From the NCBI RefSeq assembly GCF_036588685.1, contig NW_026963295.1, forward strand, positions 868,001 through 932,000: a stretch of 64,000 nucleotides of DNA, read 5' to 3'. The DNA comes from Mytilus trossulus (Eukaryota > Mollusca > Bivalvia > Mytilida > Mytilidae). Shown here one piece after another: positions 48,201 to 57,800 of the stretch. The notes under the pieces were generated by a model. That model saw only the letters and a list, made by a program, of their open reading frames with translations, did not search any database and had not been told where the DNA came from. The stretch's first letter is position 1. Every line of letters starts with the position of its first letter. The translations under genes were made by a program, and so were the position numbers.

Positions 48201-51200
48201 TACAATAATGAGACGTAATATGATATGATTGTCAATGGGAAAATTATAACTTATAAATACCAAAGGACAATACGTGACCATATACCGGATTCTGCATTTA
48301 GTAAGTCTAATATTGTACAGTAAGCTTATAAAAATTTCAAAAAAATGAACCAATCACTTTAACGGAGAAAAAAAATATTGGATATATGGCAGTTTGACAA
48401 ACACTAATTTTGATCATTGAGAAGCTTAATATTCCTATTCAATAGAACGTGATTAAAACGTTTAGCTATTTTAATAGTAATCTCCCTGTACCACCTTAGC
48501 CCTGTCATTCCTGAAGGTTAACACAAATCATAACATTTCCAAGTAAAGTTTTAAAACTACAAAGTTCAGCTGTATATCAATAACATCAAAGACGTTAATC
48601 AAGTATACAGTAGGTTAATATAGGCAAAAGTAGTATACTGCTGTTCAATAGTCATAAATGAGTTTAACTGAAACAAGTCCGGGTCACAAACCAAGACTGA
48701 AAGATTGATTGTTGGTTGCTTTACGCCGCATTAGCACAAAAAGGCTATATTTTGATGGAGAGTTGTCTCATTGGAACTCACACCACATATTCCTATATCT
48801 ATATATCGCGGCGAGAAGACTGAAAGAAACACGTCAACTATAAGTGGAAAATATTAAGTAAATGTTAATCTAATGATGATTATTGTATGACAGCAGAAAG
48901 TAGAATGTGCTCAAGCGGACAACATTAAAAACAATTTGAATCTAGATCTTCCCCATACCTTACAGTGTTAAATATTGAAGAATAGAATTTGATTGACAGC
49001 GAAGAAAATTAAGAAAACTAAAAAAGATATTCTGGCTCAGACAAAAAAATATCCCCCCTTGAAGTTGGTTGATTCCCTATAAATACAACACATTCCCTAC
49101 CATTGCATCAAGGTGGGGTCTGTACATTCCACCAACTCCATAGTTGAGTACCTTTTAATCATATAATTACACCAATTAATAATATATTGGGTTTGAAAGA
49201 TAAACCGGTCATACTTGATAAAAAAAACATAGCAATTAGTGTGCGCGAATGATTTATTGGGAAATTGAAGTAATTCTTTTTCTCTATGTTACGCCAATTG
49301 TGACAACATTACGTGAGTGTTACTCCACGTTACAGAATATCGGTTAAGCAGGAGCTGCTTACAATCACAGAACATACACGTTAGCTTTTTATTAAATGAT
49401 GTTCGCTACGCCGTTTTAAAAAAGAGCTTTTAAACTCTGTTACAAATAATGGTATATAAATAAAGGAACTAAAAATGGGGAAAAAAGGGTCCGTGTTCTT
49501 GTGTTTCAGATATAAGACATTGAAAATTTGCGGGAAAGGGATTTCTCTACACTTTTGGATGTGGTATTATTGCCAATGAGACAACTATCCACAAAAGACC
49601 AAAATTATTTCGTGGTTGTCATTTTTTGTAGGTGAAAGAAGCCGGACTGGCCGGATAGAAGCAACGGTCATCGGTAGGTAAACTGACAATCCATTCACAG
49701 ATTGGATCAAAAACTAATGCGGATTTCGAATTCGCAACCTTGGTGTTGACAGGCTAGTGATGCAGTAGTATCATTCGGCTTAAATGATAATAAATAAGGT
49801 GTTTTTTGAATTTGAAAAATATTTGAGATAATTTTCCTGAGTTGTTTTATATTCATTCAAAGCTTTATATGTTAGCAGCTAAACTCACGTCCTACTTATT
49901 CTGTTTTCAGCTTCGGTCATGGTTCCTTTATGGTTGTCTTGAAGAACTGTAGACCTTGTCAACTAAATGAAAGAGGAAAAACACAATAATCTGGTGCAGT
50001 TAATTGATCGCTGTTCAGTAGTCGTCGTATGTTGATGTGGTTCGTAAGGGTTCCTCGTTTCTATATAGATTAGCTTGTTGGTTTTCCTGTTTAACTTGAA
50101 TAGTTTTTACACTAGTTATTTGTGTGGCCCTTTGTAACTTGCTGTTCGATGTGAGCCAAGGCTCCGTGTTGAAGACCGTACTTTGACCTATAATGGTTTA
50201 CTTTTATAAATTGTGACTTGGTTGGAGAGTTGTCATGGCGTTGTCAGTTTGATATATGAGTTTGACTGTCCCTTTGGTATCTTTCGTCCCTCTTTTGTCC
50301 CATTTGCACTCATATCATATCTTCTAATATCTATTAATATATCGCTGTCTATCTAGGCCTTTTCAAGGTTAGAGCAGACATGTTGAATAGGGACATATTT
50401 TGATTTGTTTTTAAATAAGGGAAAACATCATTTAAATAGAACAGTAATTATAGCTTAGTTTACAAAGATAATTTCCAAATTTCTGGCACGGTTTGCAACA
50501 ACTCTGTTAAAATGAGGATGTGCTCTGTCGTTTGAAATAATGTTTTCTCCAGGAACAACCAAGGTTAGAAACCAAATATTTATACCTATGTATGAATTGA
50601 TAAAGGTTTAACGTTATTTGTGGTAACAACACTCCTGGCTTGATAAATTCACCAGTAATGCATATATTACTTTAAAAAACGTCACGACAGATACGGGCAT
50701 AGCGGTTGAAAATTTTGAACAACGTAAAATGGTGTTAGCAGAACATCATAATCCAAAAAAGGAAAATTAGCAATAGGGAACGAAAAATCCTCATTTTTTT
50801 CATAAATTTTAGTGTAAGTTTTCCCGTTAGAATCTAGCTATTTTTCAAGTCTGTGTTCCTATCTACACGAATACAAATTAATCTAAAATATATATTTAAA
50901 GAAGTTGTGTATTGTGTATTGACTAATATAAAAGTCACAAAATATAAGCACGATTATTGACTTATACTTACCATTTCGCTGCTAGTATTCTGTAAAAAGG
51001 TGATTTCGTTGTCAGATATTACGTCATGAAATAAATATATATTTGGTTTTATATTCGCCAACTCAGCTTTTACGAGGAATATTGGAATAGCAGTCGTCTT
51101 GTAGAAGCAAAACAGCTTGGATAAAGCTTTTTGACTCTGAAAACAAAAAATATTATCAAATTTTAGAGTTTGGTTATGAAATATAACTTAACTTTTTCTA

Positions 51201-52916
51201 AGGGAGCTACCATTTGATTTTTATGGGGGGAGTGGGGGGAGTGGGGGGGGGGGGGGGGGGTGGGGGGGGGGGGTGGGGCTAGGATGAAATTTAAAAAAAA
51301 AATAGGCAGGACAGGAGTTATGAGTAAAAAAAAGGCAAGATGAGACACTCGCAAAAATAAAAAGTCAGGATAAATTAAAAAAAAAAGGCAGGACCGAACA
51401 GAGTGAAAAAAAAAGGCAGGACAGAGATTACAGCTAAAACAAAATGCAGGACAAAATTGTTCATCCTAACCACCCCATAAAAATCAAATGGTAGCTCCCT
51501 AATTGATGGACCTTTAAATATCAGGAAAAAGATTTTCAATTCGAAGTAGGACGTCTCAGATGTAACTCTAACTCATGATTGTATCATTACCTTTGGATAT
51601 AGCTGTAATAATGTGGCACCAAAAATACACAAAAGAAAAATTTGTATATATATTTACAATGATTAAAAAGACATTCTATTTTGATTGCAAGGCAACATCA
51701 TGACAAAAACTTGAAATCATATAAACTCATCATAGATACCAGAACTAAATTTAGTATGTACGCCAGACGCGCGTTTCGTCTACAAAAGACCCATCAGTGA
51801 CGCTCTAATCCAGAAAAGTTAAATAACCAAATAAAGTACGAAGTTGAGGAGAATTACCTTTAAAATCCAGACGAATTAATGAAATTGGCGTTATAATGGA
51901 TCATTGGTACATGTACCAATAATCAGTAAACAGATACAGTGAAAACTGTTTAAACCGAACGGGACTTAAAAGTGTATAAACAAAACATGTTCGTCCGCAC
52001 CAGCATATCAAATTGTATGCGTTGTGAACCTGATAAAATAGAACATCGGCCACATACAAACATGTTTGGTTTATACGGATTTTCAGTTTATTCAGGATTC
52101 GGTCTAGCCAGATGTTACTGTACAGCATTACCTTCAAATTCTTTCTACATAAAGCTTTATATTTCCTAATCATTTCCTCCTCGTAAAAGATCCTCGTGAA
52201 TGCCATCAGCAAAATAATATTTGTATTGGGTTTTTCTAACACCGTCACATTTTCGACTATGCTATTTGCTCGAGATTCAAAGTACTTAAAATCATTCTGG
52301 AGTCTTTTATTTTCTGGTTCTGAAAAAAAGGATACATATGACAATACATATAATGTAAAACATAATTAAATAATCAATAGTCCCCAAAGGAAGCTTTATA
52401 CATACAGTTTTCTCAAAGAGGGGCGAAAGATACCAGAGGGACAGTCAAACTCATAGATAGAAAACAAACTGACAACGTCATGGCTAAAAATAGACAGACA
52501 AACATACACTACTAGTACAGAAGACACACCATAGATAACAAAAGACTACGCAACACGAGCCCACGAAAAACTGGGGGTGATCTCAGGTGCTCCGGAAACG
52601 TAGGCAGACCCTGTTCCATACGTGGCACCTGTCATGTATGTATCGTTCGCCTAATTATTTTAATGTAAATGTATAACAAAACAAAAATTGGGGAATCACT
52701 GAATCATGACTGGAGTTGGTCCTCTGAAGGCAGTCAGTGGTCCCCCACTTATGAAAATTCTGGATCCGCCACTGAATACAAACCTCCATATTATCAACCG
52801 AATTTCAATGTTCAAAGCTTAGAAAATACAATTAATAGCATAAAAATTTACAAAGATCTGATACCTTCTTTTGCACGTTCCTTCAAAAGATCTACCGACT
52901 TCCATGGCATGTTGTT
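45222..52916 (-). CDS. P4HA: Prolyl 4-hydroxylase alpha subunit, partial
   Basis: Recognised minus-strand exons: 52916-52865, 52319-52132, 51136-50972, 49962-49889, 49151-49101, 47875-47801, 47163-47095, 46322-46226, 45316-45222. Signatures in order: EPENKRLQNDFKYFE (end of the peptide-binding region), KLFCFYK, LFHDVISDNEI, LTRSTVLQDN, NYGVGGMYRPHLDAM (iron ligands His and Asp), SGDRIATVMFY, GGATAFPKV, GSAAFWYNMHPNGDVDNR, WHAGCPVLVGSKW (third iron ligand His and the 2-oxoglutarate Lys), VSNKWIRENGQLFKKPC, ending HEQNTQL. The family is an ER-lumen 2-oxoglutarate dioxygenase that hydroxylates proline in collagen. Two things are missing: the N-terminal exons (signal peptide and dimerisation domain), and an internal exon between 49889 and 49151 required by phase (2 to 0), which normally encodes an AWL...TGL stretch. 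Repeats fill the introns. It may be intact with a diverged exon, or decaying. Confidence 0.85.
45895..46215. repeat. Foldback MITE with CCAAT and CRE-like sites, copy 1
   Basis: About 320 bp in a P4HA intron, about 10 bp after the donor of the 46226 exon. One half carries CTTCTGATTGGCTGACGTT (inverted CCAAT) and GTGACGTCATC (CRE-like). The other half is a hairpin with arms TTTTCTGTCTTTTCGAAATAACATAA and the near complement. Sister copy at 47262-47573. Confidence 0.7.
47262..47573. repeat. Foldback MITE with CCAAT and CRE-like sites, copy 2
   Basis: Sister of 45895-46215 in the next P4HA intron and in the same orientation. It retains TTCTGATTGGCTGAAGTT and GTGACCGTGACGTCGTC. The hairpin here is longer and cleaner: AAAATGTGGTGCACA and TGTGCACCACATTTTT, with outer arms TTTTTCTGTCTATTCGAAAT and complement. 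Confidence 0.7.
50027..50300. repeat. Composite repeat: dispersed family plus Penelope tail piece
   Basis: 50027-50232 is an inverted member of the 22705 family (GATGTGAGCCAAGGCTCCGTG). It is joined at GTTGTC to 50233-50300, a 3' fragment of the Penelope-like tail (GCGTTGTCAGTTTGATATAT, TGAGTTTGACTGTCCCTTTG). It lies in a P4HA intron. Confidence 0.65.
51202..51499. mobile_element. Harbinger-like MITE with G-tract core
   Basis: 298 bp. Perfect inverted ends GGGAGCTACCATTTGATTTT continue through TATGGGG (27-28 bp), with TAA duplicated on both sides (51199-51201, 51500-51502). A 3-bp TAA/TTA duplication fits PIF/Harbinger. Just inside the left end is a run of about 55 nt made almost only of G (51224-51278), a strong G-quadruplex candidate. 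Further in are repeated AAAAAAGGCAGGAC(A) units. The proline-rich frame on the opposite strand is an artefact. Confidence 0.75.
51760..51803 (-). ncRNA. Type I hammerhead ribozyme motif, A9 changed
   Basis: On the minus strand: stem I GCGUCA, core CUGAUGG, stem II GUC/GAC with a seven-base loop (UUUUGUA), GAA, A15.1, a minimal stem III (AC/GU with a GCGC loop), cleavage base C17, stem I return UGGCGU. Stem I pairs six of six with two G-U pairs. The consensus core is CUGANGA; here A9 is G, which should reduce activity. Located in a P4HA intron, within a small repeat whose dead relative is at 7060-7175. Hammerheads of this form are known in bivalve Penelope-like elements and retrozymes. Confidence 0.75.
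52415..52640 (-). repeat. Solo Penelope-like 3' tail, copy 4
   Basis: Contains AGGGACAGTCAAACTCATAG, GACAACGTCATGGCTAAAAA and CTCAGGTGCTCCGGAAACGT, ending near GTGGCACCTGTCATG. It has the same outer limits as the other solo copies and no reverse transcriptase. It lies in a P4HA intron. Confidence 0.75.
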
Positions 52917-53190
52917 CTGAAAAATAGATTTTTTTTCCGGTAATTAAGGTTTTATACGAAAGGTATGAATATACATGCAAAAAGAGATAACACTACTTTA
53001 TTCTCATTGGTTCCCTTGTATTGAAAAACATCTCAACTTCACAATTTCACACTCGGACAAGATTCAAGATAAGACAATTTTAAATGACCGGTAGTTTTGA
53101 ATTTGGTAATGTCTCGGGGTTAGTTCAGAGTCTATTACCAACCCACTAGTGAAGGCCGAACGGTGACCTATATATATATATATATATATA

Positions 53191-53589
53191 CAACTCGTCT
53201 AAACATCAACCCAACAATGTTAGATCTGTAAATTTGCTTTCGCAAATTTTTGGTTCTTCCCTCGCCGGGATTCGAACCCATGCTACTGTGATATCGTGAC
53301 ACCAAATCGCCTGCACTGCAGCCGTCCCGCTAGACCACACGACCACCTGGGCTCTCAAAAAAAGAGCTTTCGGTGGCCATATGTTACCTTTCCACGTCAG
53401 TTTTAATCTAGCGGCGTACTACAGTACATGATATATAAGGCATGAAGATGTTATTGTTACAGATCAGCTAAATTATCTATAGTAAAGGATCCTACAAATT
53501 AATGTAAGATACAGTCACAGAAAATAATTATATTCATAAGTACGTCTGAGTCAGTGACAACCCTACAACAGATGTATCCATCGGATCGC
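53191..53589 (-). repeat. tRNA-like repeat unit 1
   Basis: On the minus strand: a leader of about 230 bp, then a tRNA-like segment with box A (TGGTCTAGCGG) and a perfect box B (GGTTCGAATCC), then the hairpin AAATTTGCGAAAGCAAATTT with a GAAA tetraloop, then GTTGGGTTGATGTTTAGACG and a (TA)n tract. The acceptor strands do not pair as in a real tRNA, so this is a tRNA-derived (SINE-like) unit. It is followed directly by unit 2 after a short (TA)n. Confidence 0.85.
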
Positions 53590-53607
53590 TATATATATAT
53601 ACATATA

Positions 53608-54046
53608 CAACTCGTCTAAACATCAACCCAACAATGTTAGATCTGTAAATTTGCTTTCGCAAATTTTTGGTTCTTCCCTCGCCGGGATTCGAACCCATGC
53701 TACTGTGATATCGTGACACCAAATCGCCTGCACTGCAGCCGTCCCGCTAGACCACACGACCACCTGGGCTCTCAAAAAAAGAACTTTCGCTGGCCATGTG
53801 TTACCTTTCCACGTCAGTTTTAATCTAGCGGCGTACTACAGTACATGATATATAAGGCATAAAGATGTTAAAGTTACAGATCAGCTAAATTATCTATAGT
53901 AAAGGATCCTACAAATTAATGTAAGATACAGTCACAGAAAATAATTATATTCATAAGTACGTCTGAGTCAGTGACAACCCTACAACAGATGTATCCATCG
54001 AATCGCCATCAATGATGGTGATACATGGCTGTGTACATAATGTATA
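53608..54046 (-). repeat. tRNA-like repeat unit 2
   Basis: Head-to-tail copy of unit 1 (period about 417 bp), nearly identical through box A, box B and the GAAA hairpin. At its far end it carries an extra CATCAATGATGGTGATACATGGCTGTGTACATAATG that unit 1 has replaced by (TA)n, so units differ mostly at the AT-rich junctions. Confidence 0.85.
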
Positions 54047-54048
54047 TA

Positions 54049-54370
54049 CAACTCGTCTAAACATCAACCCAACAATGTTAGATCTGTGAATTTGCTTTCG
54101 CAAATTTTTGGTTCTTCCCTCGCCGGGATTCGATCCCATGCTACTGTGATATCGTGACACCAAATCGCCTGCACTGCAGCCGTCCCGCTAGACCACAAGA
54201 CCACCTGGGCTCCCAAAAAAAGAACTTTCGCTGGCCATGTGTTACCTTTCCACGTCAGTTTTAATCTAGCGGCGTACTACAGTACATGATATATAAGGCA
54301 TGAAGATGTTAAAGGTACAGATCAGCTAAATTATCTATAGTAAAAGATCCTACAAATTAATTTAAGATAC
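54049..54370 (-). repeat. tRNA-like repeat unit 3, truncated
   Basis: Third head-to-tail unit (period about 441 bp). It stops in the leader (TTTAAGATAC) where it abuts the inverted unit 4. Box B reads GGATTCGATCCC on the plus strand, giving GGGATCGAATCC: one change from the other units. Confidence 0.8.
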
Positions 54371-54886
54371 ATTGATGGCGATCCGATGGATACATCTGTG
54401 GTAGGGTTGTCACTGACTCAGACGTACTTATGAATATAATTATTTTCTGTGACTGTATCTTACATTAATTTGTAGGATCCTTTACTATAGATAATTTAGC
54501 TGATCTGTAACAATAACATCTTCATGCCTTATATATCATGAACTGTAGTACGCCGCTAGATTTAAACTGACGTGGAAAGGTAACACATGCCCACCGAAAG
54601 CTCTTTTTTTGAGAGCCCAGGTGTTCGTGTGGTCTAGCGGGAGGGCTGCAAGTGCAGGCGATTTGGTGTCACGATATCACAGTAGCATGGGTTCGAATCC
54701 CGGCGAGGGAAGAACCAAAAATTTGCGAAAGCAAATTTACAGATCTAACATTGTTGGGTTGATGTTTAGACGAGTTGTATATACATTATGTACACAGCCA
54801 TGTATCACCATCAATGATGGCGATCCGATGGATACATCTGTGGTAGGGTTGTCACTGACTCGGACGTACTTATATATATATATAGG
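54371..54886 (+). repeat. tRNA-like repeat unit 4, inverted, with direct terminal repeat
   Basis: The plus-strand copy begins GATGGCGATCCGATGGATAC, passes through the tRNA-like region (54620-54720) and the GAAA hairpin, then repeats its own first 65 bp or so (GATGGCGATCC...ACGTACTTA) at 54817-54880. One unit plus a partial second therefore gives terminal direct repeats. It abuts the 3' end of Penelope-like copy A through a (TA)n tract. Confidence 0.8.
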
Positions 54887-54899
54887 CGTAAAAAATAAA

Positions 54900-57800
54900 T
54901 TTCACATGTGCAGATGTATATATTCATAAAATAAAATAGTAAAATAAGTTAAAAAGTTAACAGTTCCATTCAATCGATTTCATCCTTCCATTGGGACTCT
55001 TCATGATAACTGATATGGCGTCGTTATGGGCGACGTCGTTATGGAGGTTTGTGACGTTCCGTCATTGTTCGTTATTAAAAGTTTTCGGGATTTAATTTTG
55101 ATCGGAACGTTGTGATGAAATAACGTTCCATCTCCTTTCGATAGGCTTCATCCCGTCTACATTTAAAAATGGGTATTATTTGGAAACGTTCTTTACCACA
55201 AGTGTCAAGATGGGCACTAATTGGCGAGTTTCTGTATTGTGGGTGTTTTATTTGTTCTTTATGAACTCGCACCCGTTCACAAAGGCTATTCCCGGTCTGT
55301 CCAATATAATTTTCATGACAACCAGGACATGTGACGCAGTAAATAAGGTTTGTTGTCTTACACGTCATCTTAGCGTTCACATGAAATTTTGTGCTATCTT
55401 TAAATATTTTCATTTTCCCCGTTTCCAAATATTTTATATCTTGACCGCAAACACCGCATCTTGAATCTCCGCAAGATTTTATTTCAAACTCACTAACCTT
55501 CGGTTCGAATCGAGCTCTGGTTAAGTGTTTCTTTACATTTTTAGGTTGTCTGCGGCTGTAGATCAAGTTTCCTTCCGGTATCAATTTTTTCATAGTTTTA
55601 CTTTCATGTAGAATCGGAAGGTTTGATTTTATTGTATTAAACACGTTCGGAAGATACGGGCCATGTGTACTGACGAACGGTATTTTCTTTAAGTTTTCAT
55701 CTGTGTCTTTTACTTTCGGAGTTCGTAATTCTTGAAGTGCGAGAAGTTTTGATTTTTGTATTCCACTTTCAATTAGTCCCTCTGGGTACAACTGTTGTGT
55801 TAAATAACCTTTTAATTCCTTCAAACGTACTTCTCGAATATTTTTGTCCGATACTATTGCACAAATTCGCCTGGCCATACAGTAAGGTATATTTCGCTTT
55901 GTATGGGACGGATGACACGAATGAAAATTTAAGTATTGATGGGTGTCTGTGGATTTATAATAAATGTCCGTTGTTATTTGTATGCCTGATTTTAAAATGA
56001 GGATATCCAAAAATGGTAGTTGTGTACCACTGGTTTCCATGGTGAATTTAATTAGCGGATGTAAGGAGTTGATCAGATCTTTAAATTTGTATAAATCTTC
56101 TTCTGATCTGCTCCAAAATATTATGCAGTCATCTAAATATCTTTTCCAAATTTGAATGATATCATCACTAAAATTTTGATCGAATTGGACTGATATTTGT
56201 TGATACATTTGGGGCAATATGCGCAATTGTTATTCCATAGGCCGTAATGGTAACGTTTTCTTCTGTTGCTCAGCCCATATCGTAAACTTGTATATGTATG
56301 ATGGCTTGTTTCGAAGCTGAGACATTTTTACATATGTGGTTAAATTTTCGGGGTACGAAGTGTGATTCATTTTTCCGTAATTTAGCAAACCCCTAGTATC
56401 CTTTTGCGATGTCGCTCCTCATGGTAAAAAATCCCAATTTTAATACAATAAATTCTTTGAAATTTTAATACTTTGAACACATTTCATAGCTCCATGGTTT
56501 TTACACATTTATTCTGTGTTCCCTTATTTTCTAAATTAACACTAATGGTTCAGCTCAGTTATTTGTTTATCATAGAAATGTGTTAAATATCACTACACAG
56601 AGTTTTTTTGTTTACACGTGACTTTTGTGTTCCTCATTTCAAGGCGCATTAGGGGTATTGTCCCATATTGAAATCCATAGTTCTGATTTTTCGAAATATT
56701 TTTAGGTGATCTTCATCGGTATGACATTCTGAATAAATCTGTGTATTTTTGTCCATTTCTGAAAAAAAATAAAGTCATTTCAGGACTTTATGGCAATGAC
56801 ACTTTTATCGCTATATTCATTTATTTTTAATACAACGTGCATGTATAATTAATTTCTTCCAGTATACCTTTACTAGTCAAAACAAGGACAAAACTTCTGA
56901 TGATAACCTTAAATAACAATACACAGACCCTATTAAAGCATTCTATAACATTTTCTTGTGTCTTAAAGTGCATTTTGACAGAGAAATTATGCAAAAATGT
57001 AGATTTCATAAAAAAAAAACCAGCAAAATAAATATTCTTACTAGTGGACATCAGGTATATAATACTGTGGAAACCCCTCAAAACTACTGGGAAAGTCATT
57101 CTTATCATGTAATTAGAGTGCAATGAAGTGCAAATTTTCAAAACTTGTCCATTCACATAATTCTATTTGAGAAAAAAAGGCTTGTTACATGTATTTCAGT
57201 GAAAACCCTTTATCAGTGAGAAATCCACATGAGGTATTAAAGGAAACATTGTGACATCACACGTATTATGGCGTCATTAAATAATGACAGATCAAAATAG
57301 TGCTAAATAGAGTTTGCAGTGTTACATGAGAATCAGTTGACGCAAGATTTAACTCGAAATGTTGAGTCGAAAAGACCAGTAACCAAGCCTTTTCATTTAA
57401 TAGCAAGACCATAGCAACAGTTTTCATATAAGCATATTTTTAAAATACCGACTGTAATTTCATTTGCACTAATACCATAAATAAATAATTTAGAGCTTAC
57501 CTGATAAATCAAAATGCTTACCAGTTGTTCAGGACTTTTTAAAACCTTTAGTTTGTCATCTCATATTTAAAAGTAATGATATGTCTGGAACTGAAATAAG
57601 ACAAAAAAAATTAACTCAAACTGTGTTATCATTTAATTTAAATACATAAGTTTTATCATGATTATTGAGAGAGAACAATCTAATTCTTGAAAATTTTATC
57701 ACAAAGAAAGCAAAATGCTTCTCCCTTGTGGCTGAGCCACCTTCATTTAAACTGTTTATATTAGAAGCAATGAGTAGTAGCTAACTAGCTTAATACATGT

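Noticed and set aside
51163-51354. Proline-rich minus frame (PPPPTPPPPP)
   Set aside because: Antisense of the G tract inside a MITE.
53252-53355. Functional tRNA gene
   Set aside because: Box A and box B are present, but the acceptor strands do not pair, the T stem is imperfect and the segment is embedded in a larger repeated unit. Called tRNA-derived repeat instead.
53356-53420. Hammerhead-like CUGACGU...GAAA string in the tRNA-like unit (minus strand)
   Set aside because: A9 is replaced by U, stem II does not close cleanly, and there is no stem I pairing or U16.1; only a coincidental resemblance is supported.
56827-57156. 109-codon minus frame in the LTR-like element interior
   Set aside because: No recognisable domain and Phe/Ile-rich composition as expected of AT-rich DNA; not enough to call a gene.
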